Shown one piece after another: positions 1 to 5,229 of a DNA stretch of 5,229 nucleotides. The stretch covers positions 1 to 5,229 of the forward strand of contig DASXLL010000374.1 of NCBI GenBank assembly GCA_036496265.1, written 5' to 3'. A program made the translations under genes and the position numbers. The stretch is from CAYLLN01 sp036496265 (GTDB lineage: Bacteria; Planctomycetota; Planctomycetia; Pirellulales; Pirellulaceae). The notes below the pieces were generated by a model. The model had not been told where the DNA came from. It saw only the letters and a list, made by a program, of their open reading frames with translations, and searched no databases. Every line of letters starts with the position of its first letter. The first letter of the stretch is position 1.

Positions 1-1214
1 AGGACAACGACTTGAGAACCGGCTGAATGCGATCTAGGGGCCGCCGCGCTGGCATATGCTGGCGGACGTGGAATGATTTCCAACTGAACTATCGGCAGCG
101 GAATCAGATGGACGGCTGCGTACTGCGTGGCCGCGTCGCCAACGATGACTTCATATCTCAAGTCGTCATTGAAATGTCCCAATTCGGCCTGATAGACGGC
201 TGTGTCGTGACTGCGCCCTTCGAAGTCGCGAATCGCTCGCTCGACGCGATTTAAGACAGGCTGTAAATCTGTGGTCTGCTTTGCCTCAAGGAGCAATTCA
301 ACGGCTTGGGTCGCATCACATTGGATCAGTGCCGCTATCTCGTCCCTGATCCGCGGTGAAATCTCAGCGGGTTGCGAAGGGATTAAATCGGTTAGGCGTG
401 CGGCGGCGTCGCGGAGCCACATTAGTCGCTGCGACGCACCGACCATGGTGAGGGTCAACTGGCTGCGCGCCGCGTTGTTGCCCGTTGGCGCCAGGATTAC
501 GATTCCACTAGCCGGCAATTGGCCTGAACATTCCACAAGGAAAGTTAACCGCCGACCCTGGGCCGCTTTGCAATCGGCCACCGCCGTATCTCTGTTCGCT
601 GCCGAAAACACTGGCGCGCGATTGACGAAAATCCGCTCGATATGCGTGCGGGTTGGATACTGTGCTCCGCCGAGGCACATTCGCTGAAAAAACGCCGCCG
701 CATAAGCGGGAAAAGTCGCAGCGGCCATGACCGCAGCAATCAAACAGACCGCGAAGAATAAAAGTCGGCGTGATAGTTGAAACGGAACGGCGCCCTCGAA
801 AACACGGATCGATGGGGTGGCGGCCGAAACATAATCGACCACGGCACTGGCCAACCGCGGCGACTCAAAATCAGATTGTCTCGCCGTGTCGAACTGTAAC
901 GCCGCCACCAAATCACTATCGATCTGCTGCCGCCGCTCGACGAAAAGTGCCGTTTCGGTCAACGACTCACGCCGACGGACAAGCGGCAGTGCATAACGCC
1001 AAAGCGACCAGCCAACGGCAGCCGTTGCAAAAAGAATGACCGCAAGTCGTTCGAAAATGTCCAACCGGAAGCAAAAATCAATCGCAAACACGACGAAGGC
1101 GGCGATGACCAGGCTGCTGCCGATTGTCGCGGCGGCCCCAGCGGCGCGCAGAGCGGTGCGGAGGCGACTGAAGCGCATCAACCGCGATCGCAATAACGAC
1201 AACCGGCTGGTCAT
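1..1214 (-). CDS. DUF4175-like multi-pass membrane protein, 3' end outside the window
   Basis: I translated this frame by hand from the ATG at 1214-1212. It stays open for 404 codons to the left edge. The start is chosen because its ATG overlaps the upstream TGA; Met13 (1178) is the next in-frame alternative. The N-terminus is arginine-rich (R4, R9, R11, R14, R17, R19, R23), followed by membrane helices at about 26-45 and 55-76. A cytoplasmic segment at 77-150 contains LFVERRQQIDSDLVAALQFD (90-109), which resembles the 'ERR..DDRL.tAle' motif I associate with DUF4175-type proteins. A third helix lies at about 151-173. Beyond it, GGAQYPTRTHIERIFVN (182-198), a strand-rich stretch at 220-258 and LRYEVIVGDAATQ (352-364) followed by PIVQLEIIPRPPAYA (374-388) look like an Ig-like ectodomain. 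Residues 260-338 interrupt this as a predicted helical insertion. Full family members are often much longer, so most of the coiled or repetitive C-terminal half would lie outside. The role is unknown; the position in the cluster suggests a partner of the two upstream proteins. Confidence 0.87.
   Translation of the reverse strand, partial: MTSRLSLLRSRLMRFSRLRTALRAAGAAATIGSSLVIAAFVVFAIDFCFRLDIFERLAVILFATAAVGWSLWRYALPLVRRRESLTETALFVERRQQIDSDLVAALQFDTARQSDFESPRLASAVVDYVSAATPSIRVFEGAVPFQLSRRLLFFAVCLIAAVMAAATFPAYAAAFFQRMCLGGAQYPTRTHIERIFVNRAPVFSAANRDTAVADCKAAQGRRLTFLVECSGQLPASGIVILAPTGNNAARSQLTLTMVGASQRLMWLRDAAARLTDLIPSQPAEISPRIRDEIAALIQCDATQAVELLLEAKQTTDLQPVLNRVERAIRDFEGRSHDTAVYQAELGHFNDDLRYEVIVGDAATQYAAVHLIPLPIVQLEIIPRPPAYASAAAPRSHSAGSQVVV
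1211..1214 (-). promoter_or_regulatory. ATGA stop-start overlap between genes 2 and 3
   Basis: The third gene's ATG (1214-1212) overlaps the second gene's TGA (1213-1211) by the same four-base arrangement as the upstream junction. The twenty bases before this ATG hold no convincing Shine-Dalgarno sequence, so initiation probably relies on coupling to termination of gene 2. This supports a single transcript for all three genes. Confidence 0.6.
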
Positions 1215-3667
1215 GGCAAATGAATCAACTTTCGGAGCAGCCACTCACTTAGCATCAATATAACTACGACTAGGAACCACGCTGGCGTTGTCCAGAGCGG
1301 GATATGCCTGGTTTCACGCTCAACGACTGGCGCGAAAGTTACCTCGTCCGGCAGACGATTGACCGTCGTCAGATCGTAACTTCGCCCACCCGTTGCCTCG
1401 GCCAATTCCTGCTGCAATTTCTCATTACGTGTTGCTTCCCGCCGCTCCGCCGAAAGCCCTGTCACTTCGAACCGCTGCTCATCGACCTTGCCGGTGATCG
1501 GATCGGTCACTCGCAAACCGTAATTGCCCGCTGTATAGACGTTAAACCGCGTCTCAAACAGACCCTTTCGAAGCATGGGCACGGAAATTTTTTGCACTTG
1601 CTCGCCGGTGGCCGACGGAACCGCCAGCTCCGCGATCAATCCGCGATCCTTGAGCTTCTCGTCGCTCAGCGGCTCATAATTCTCATCGTAGGCTTCGATC
1701 GCCAGTGTTACCTTGTCTTCGACTCGATATTGTTCCTGATCGAGGCGGACGACGAACCGCTTGTCGAAGCCCAAAGCGTGGCTCATCCCGAGGCGATAGA
1801 TGAGCTGCGACCAGAACTGACGATAGTATTTCTCGCCGTATTGCCGCCGCAGCCGCCACATCTCATTGAATCCAATCCAGACAACCTCGCCGGCGCCCCC
1901 TTTGCCATACGGCCGAATCGCAATTAGCGGCTGTGGCGTTTTTCCGTCCGCGCACTTCTCCGTGGGATGTTCGAGCAGCACCTCCGCTTGCGGATGAGGC
2001 CGCGCCACCGGCTGATACCAAGGCAGCTTGCCGATGTTAGCCCAAGCGGCGACGTTTTCGGAACTATCAGCACCAAGTCGCATGAATGAGTAACGCTGCG
2101 CATGCGGCGTTAGCCGCGGCTTGAACTCGGGATATTCCGGCGCGGCATGGAGCTCGGCGTTTGGGTCGATGATGACCGGCAGCATGTCGGCCAGCGGCGA
2201 CTGATAGAGCTCGCGTGGGCCGAACCGCGGACCGGCGATTACGACCAGGCCGCCCCCCAGTTCACTGACATATTGCTGCGTTAATTCAAAAAAGCGGTCG
2301 CTTAACGACACCCGAGGCATATCGTCAAGAAACAGCACGTCCGTGGCAAAAAAGTCGCTGCGTTTGGGTGTCAACGTGGGCAAGAACAACGAATTTGCCT
2401 CGCGCACGCGCGGATCGGACGAGCTAAGAAATGTGCGGAAGCCGGATAAGCCGACGAGCTTATCGCGATGAAACACTTCTTTGACGAATCGCCATTCCCA
2501 TGTCGGTTCGTAAGCCACGTACATGAGGCGTAGATAATCGTCGATGACGGTGACTTGCCGCGCTGCCTGGTTGTTTTGGAGCGATTTTTCGCCCGCCACG
2601 CTTTCCGCGCTCGCCACCATCTCAAACCGGCCAGCGTGCTGGGGAGTGAAGGAAAACTCGATGGGCGGAATCGTCTCAGCCAGCGGCACCGTTTTTTCGC
2701 CGATGAGATTCGACTCGGAGGCCGCCGTGAACCCGCCTAGCTCTTTGGCCACGACACGTACCGTTGCAGCTTGACCTTCGAGCCCGTTCTGCCGTGCGCG
2801 TACTAGCATCGCGCTGCGCTCCCCTTTTTTCATTTTCGACTCGACTTCGAGATCGACAGCCAGATCGATCGCCTCCGTCGCGCCGACACCCACGGCGTAA
2901 AGCGGCACGCCCAGCCGCCCAGCCGGCGATTGACTCCCTTCAGTTGGCGCCGGGCCCGAGTTGTTTGCGAAATCGCTCAGCAAGACGACAGCCGCCAGCC
3001 GCCGCGAGCGATATTGCTGGTCGATCTCGTTAAGCACCGAGCCGATCGCCGTCACCTGGCCTTTCGCCTCAAGTTTTCCAACAGCATTGGCAATCGTTGG
3101 TCCAGAACGCGCCGTCGAGGAGCCGGAGATCCGCCGTAACTGGCTGGTCGTGTTGCCGTCAAATACAAACGTCTCGACGTCGGCCTGATGCTCCTTCGCC
3201 AGCCGCGACAGCAGGTTATCGCGACTTTGCGAGAGCATCGCTTGCACGTACTGCAGACGCGACGGAATTTCGTTCGTGCTCGTTCGCTCCCGCGAAACCG
3301 CTCGGTCAATCGCGTCTCGCTCTCCAGGTGGATATTCGTCGTCGATGGCCATGCTCTCGGTGCCATCGACGATGATATATATGAGCGGCCGCAAGCGATT
3401 CGCAATTTCAAGCTGCAGCACCGGCTCGGCCAACGTGAGAAAAAGCAGCGACAACAAGGCCCCGCGAATGACAGCTAGTGATAGGCGGATGACTCGATTG
3501 CCCGCTTGTTGCCTCAAGTAGAACACTAGAGCAACAGCCGCGAGCGCGACAATTGCCGCGAACACCCAAAATGGCGCGTCTTGAGCCCACGTCGCCGCCG
3601 GCGCGACGCCGAGTGAGTCGATCGACTCCAATTCGTCGATTCCCAGAAGCCAGCCCAGCGTTCTCAT
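1211..3667 (-). CDS. VWA and glutamine-amidotransferase-like domain membrane protein
   Basis: This is a complete gene of 818 residues. The ATG at 3667-3665 overlaps the upstream stop, and the TGA is at 1213-1211. Two membrane helices at about 32-51 and 61-80 are joined by an arginine-rich loop (R52, R58, R61). A von Willebrand A domain follows at about 94-265, with metal-site candidates D101-x-T103-x-S105, T206 (VTAIGS) and D232 (LLSDFANN). Residues 265-375 look like a beta-sandwich. Residues 378-502 look like a class I amidotransferase fold (LMYVAYEPTWEWRFVKEVF, then TDVLFLDDM, then GGGLVVIAGPRFG) but lack a nucleophile cysteine. GEVVWIGFNEMWRLR (593-607) closes that part. A beta domain lies at about 638-735 and a final membrane helix at 793-812, followed by RK. 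The positive-inside rule puts the large middle region outside the cytoplasm. This matches planctomycete VWA/amidotransferase-like membrane proteins. It is probably a structural or scaffold component rather than an enzyme. The substrate is unknown. Confidence 0.9.
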   Translation of the reverse strand: MRTLGWLLGIDELESIDSLGVAPAATWAQDAPFWVFAAIVALAAVALVFYLRQQAGNRVIRLSLAVIRGALLSLLFLTLAEPVLQLEIANRLRPLIYIIVDGTESMAIDDEYPPGERDAIDRAVSRERTSTNEIPSRLQYVQAMLSQSRDNLLSRLAKEHQADVETFVFDGNTTSQLRRISGSSTARSGPTIANAVGKLEAKGQVTAIGSVLNEIDQQYRSRRLAAVVLLSDFANNSGPAPTEGSQSPAGRLGVPLYAVGVGATEAIDLAVDLEVESKMKKGERSAMLVRARQNGLEGQAATVRVVAKELGGFTAASESNLIGEKTVPLAETIPPIEFSFTPQHAGRFEMVASAESVAGEKSLQNNQAARQVTVIDDYLRLMYVAYEPTWEWRFVKEVFHRDKLVGLSGFRTFLSSSDPRVREANSLFLPTLTPKRSDFFATDVLFLDDMPRVSLSDRFFELTQQYVSELGGGLVVIAGPRFGPRELYQSPLADMLPVIIDPNAELHAAPEYPEFKPRLTPHAQRYSFMRLGADSSENVAAWANIGKLPWYQPVARPHPQAEVLLEHPTEKCADGKTPQPLIAIRPYGKGGAGEVVWIGFNEMWRLRRQYGEKYYRQFWSQLIYRLGMSHALGFDKRFVVRLDQEQYRVEDKVTLAIEAYDENYEPLSDEKLKDRGLIAELAVPSATGEQVQKISVPMLRKGLFETRFNVYTAGNYGLRVTDPITGKVDEQRFEVTGLSAERREATRNEKLQQELAEATGGRSYDLTTVNRLPDEVTFAPVVERETRHIPLWTTPAWFLVVVILMLSEWLLRKLIHLP

Positions 3668-3680
3668 GGCACCGCCTGCT
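3664..3680 (-). promoter_or_regulatory. ATGA stop-start overlap and weak ribosome-binding site between genes 1 and 2
   Basis: On the minus strand the second gene's ATG (3667-3665) shares bases with the first gene's TGA (3666-3664). AGGCGG lies at 3677-3672, four bases before the ATG, and is a weak Shine-Dalgarno-like sequence inside the end of gene 1. The overlap suggests translational coupling, so that ribosomes ending on gene 1 begin gene 2. The overlap is directly visible; the coupling is inferred. Confidence 0.6.
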
Positions 3681-5229
3681 TAACCGCTAGTTGGGATCTG
3701 GGAACTTCGGGCCGTGACGACTGCATTTCGCCGTCATTAAAAGCGGTCACGCTGCTCAAGTTCGGCGCCGCGATCACCGCCATCTCCGCTCCGAGCAGCA
3801 ACAACACAATCAGCGCCAGCCACCACCACATGTTCTGCCCGCTTTGCCCGCCGCCGGCCGCTGCAAGCTCTTCACCTGGATCAAGCCAGCGAAAAGTCCT
3901 GCTCGATACGCGCTTCTCGAATGCGCTGCGCGTCAGCGGCGTCAAATCCGACTCATCTGGCTCGCCATTAACGGCGATCGGCACGTCCCATATCACAGCG
4001 TCCGATGAAGCGACTCCCGCGACACCGAGCCGCTTGCCGGTGACGCGATAAATCCCTCGCGCTAGCAGCCCGCTCACCGTGACGCCGCGTCGCTCCGCGC
4101 TAATGAACGTAACATCCAACGGTTCATCCACAGTTGCGCCCGGACGTTGCAATGACACGGTTAAATGCTGCTCGGCTATTGGCAGCGGCAACGTAAATCG
4201 CTCGATCGGCGGTGTTTGGTAATTCGGCAGCGTATTCTCGATCATGGTTCGCATCAGCCGATCAAATAGCAGCACCGCATTCGTTTTTGGCAGCGTATTC
4301 CACGGCGACAAAACGCCGGTCGAACAGAACACAACTTGTCCGCGGCCGATTTGCCGCGACACGAGAAACGCTGGCTTGCCGGGCAGGTCATAACGGGCGA
4401 GCACGCGCGGCAAACGATTCTTCAGATTTTCTTGGGCGATTCCGAAGCCTGAGTTCGAGACAAAAGTGTCGTGGAATTCAACAGCATCATCAGCCCATAG
4501 CAGCCACGGTGGCTTTTCATCCCCTGGCTCGCGATTCTGCTCCTGCTCTATTCGCAGCAATTCCGCGGTCTCCACCGCCGCCAACGCTTCGGCCGACTCA
4601 TCCACCTCCACCGCCTTGAAAAAGAACGGTTCGCTGTACAACGATTCGAGATCGCTTTGCGGCACGCCGGCAAGATGGAAAATCCCTTCGTCCTCCATGC
4701 TCGACACGGACAATTGAAAAGGCACCAGCCGCTCCGGTGCTTCTTCCGGCGTAACGCCGATCAAGGTGTTTTTCAGCCGCAGCGGAAGCAGATCTTCGCC
4801 ATCGAGCCATGCCGCCGCACTCCAGGCATTTGGATCGAAATCATTTCCAGCCGCCACCACAACCTGGCCACCTTGTTTCACATAGTCGGCCAAGACCGCT
4901 GTCATTGCGCCGGGCTCAGTCACACCTGCGACCACAACGAGCCTGGCGTCCGCCAAAACATCCCGGTTGACTGCATCCGGAGTTAAATGGCGAACTTTGA
5001 TGAGCTGTTGCGGAGCATCGCTGCGCGTTTGTCGCGGCGCGAGCAGCTTTCTCAGATGCCGCGTCTCTCCGAGGCGATTGCGGACGACATCTTCGTCTTC
5101 ATCCGCCACTTCATCAATAAAGACGACTGGAAGCGCCGCGACGATGGGCACGCTCAGCGATCGCTCATCGTCAGCCGGCAGCCGATCGGCGGTGATTTTG
5201 GCCGTCAGCGGCAAAAATGCGACTTGCCC
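3664..5229 (-). CDS. BatA-like membrane protein with a glutamine-amidotransferase-like domain, 5' end outside the window
   Basis: The frame is open to the right edge, giving 521 residues plus a TGA stop at 3666-3664. The first possible start inside the window is a TTG at 5214, but five further codons (GQVAF) precede it without a stop and the fold is already under way, so TTG is probably an internal leucine. Residues below count from that TTG. Residues 27-126 alternate beta strands (ALPVVFID, ARLVVVAG, GQVVVAAG) with helices, as in a class I glutamine-amidotransferase-like fold. The strand ends hold no cysteine, so enzyme activity is unlikely. The block RNRLGETRHLRKLLAP (45-60) and the stretch GQVVFCSTGVLSPWNTLP (292-309) match what I recall of planctomycete BatA-domain proteins. 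An Ig-like beta region covers about 338-415. One membrane helix lies at 462-482 (WWWLALIVLLLLGAEMAVI), followed by a 34-residue hydrophilic tail. The usual N-terminal BatA helices would lie beyond the edge. The molecular function is unknown; the family assignment is by recall. Confidence 0.85.
   Translation of the reverse strand, partial: GQVAFLPLTAKITADRLPADDERSLSVPIVAALPVVFIDEVADEDEDVVRNRLGETRHLRKLLAPRQTRSDAPQQLIKVRHLTPDAVNRDVLADARLVVVAGVTEPGAMTAVLADYVKQGGQVVVAAGNDFDPNAWSAAAWLDGEDLLPLRLKNTLIGVTPEEAPERLVPFQLSVSSMEDEGIFHLAGVPQSDLESLYSEPFFFKAVEVDESAEALAAVETAELLRIEQEQNREPGDEKPPWLLWADDAVEFHDTFVSNSGFGIAQENLKNRLPRVLARYDLPGKPAFLVSRQIGRGQVVFCSTGVLSPWNTLPKTNAVLLFDRLMRTMIENTLPNYQTPPIERFTLPLPIAEQHLTVSLQRPGATVDEPLDVTFISAERRGVTVSGLLARGIYRVTGKRLGVAGVASSDAVIWDVPIAVNGEPDESDLTPLTRSAFEKRVSSRTFRWLDPGEELAAAGGGQSGQNMWWWLALIVLLLLGAEMAVIAAPNLSSVTAFNDGEMQSSRPEVPRSQLAVKQAVP

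Noticed and set aside
271..687. Plus-strand open frame of 138 codons
   Set aside because: It is antisense to the open minus-strand gene at 1-1214, which encodes recognisable membrane helices and an ectodomain in that stretch. The plus-strand product shows no family-like motif.
1304..1927. Plus-strand open frame of 207 codons
   Set aside because: It lies wholly antisense to the C-terminal third of gene 2, whose translation has coherent domains and a membrane helix. The plus-strand product is rich in isolated R, P and H without any fold-like pattern, as expected for the complement of GC-rich coding sequence.
3052..3411. Minus-strand open frame of 119 codons in another frame inside gene 2
   Set aside because: It overlaps the VWA domain coding region in an alternative frame, is very arginine-rich and shows no domain pattern.
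4212..4619. Plus-strand open frame of 135 codons
   Set aside because: It is antisense to gene 1 and ends in a low-complexity proline run created by the complement of a codon stretch. No recognisable domain is present.
5212..5214. TTG as the true start of gene 1
   Set aside because: The frame continues upstream to the edge without a stop, and a BatA-type N-terminus with membrane helices is expected ahead of this point. The TTG is more likely an internal leucine codon.
1..5229. Glutamine amidotransferase enzyme activity for genes 1 and 2
   Set aside because: Neither amidotransferase-like segment has a cysteine at the position after the central strand. The one cysteine in the visible gene 1 product (C297) lies in a different part of the chain.
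1..5229. CRISPR arrays, tRNA, rRNA, insertion sequences, promoters and terminators
   Set aside because: No regularly spaced repeats, terminal inverted repeats, transposase-like translation or stem-loop followed by a T-run were seen by eye, and every base lies in one of three overlapping coding regions.

Overview
The window is fully coding on the minus strand. Three large genes are read from the right edge to the left edge. The first (5229 to 3664) is cut at its 5' end by the window, the second (3667 to 1211) is complete, and the third (1214 to 1) is cut at its 3' end. The genes are packed with no spacer: at both junctions the start codon of the next gene overlaps the stop codon of the previous one in an ATGA. 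I see no RNA gene, mobile element, CRISPR array, promoter or terminator, and there is no non-coding stretch that could hold one.

The sequence is moderately GC-rich, and the protein families point to a planctomycete, most likely of the Pirellula/Rhodopirellula kind. This rests on remembered family resemblance, not on a search. The order BatA-like membrane protein, then VWA plus glutamine-amidotransferase-like membrane protein, then DUF4175-like membrane protein is what I know from planctomycete gene clusters that usually also carry a MoxR AAA+ ATPase and a DUF58 protein. Those two would be expected beyond the right edge, upstream of the first gene.

All three products look like inner-membrane proteins with large domains on the outer (periplasmic) face. 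Gene 1 has a glutamine-amidotransferase-like fold and one C-terminal membrane helix. Gene 2 has two N-terminal helices, a von Willebrand A domain with a nearly intact metal site, a beta domain, a second amidotransferase-like domain without a catalytic cysteine, and a C-terminal helix. Gene 3 has two N-terminal helices, a short cytoplasmic segment, a third helix and an Ig-like ectodomain that appears to contain a helical insertion. By analogy with MoxR/BatA-type systems, they may form one membrane complex whose assembly is driven by the ATPase. Its actual job has not, to my knowledge, been established in planctomycetes, and nothing in this window reveals a substrate.
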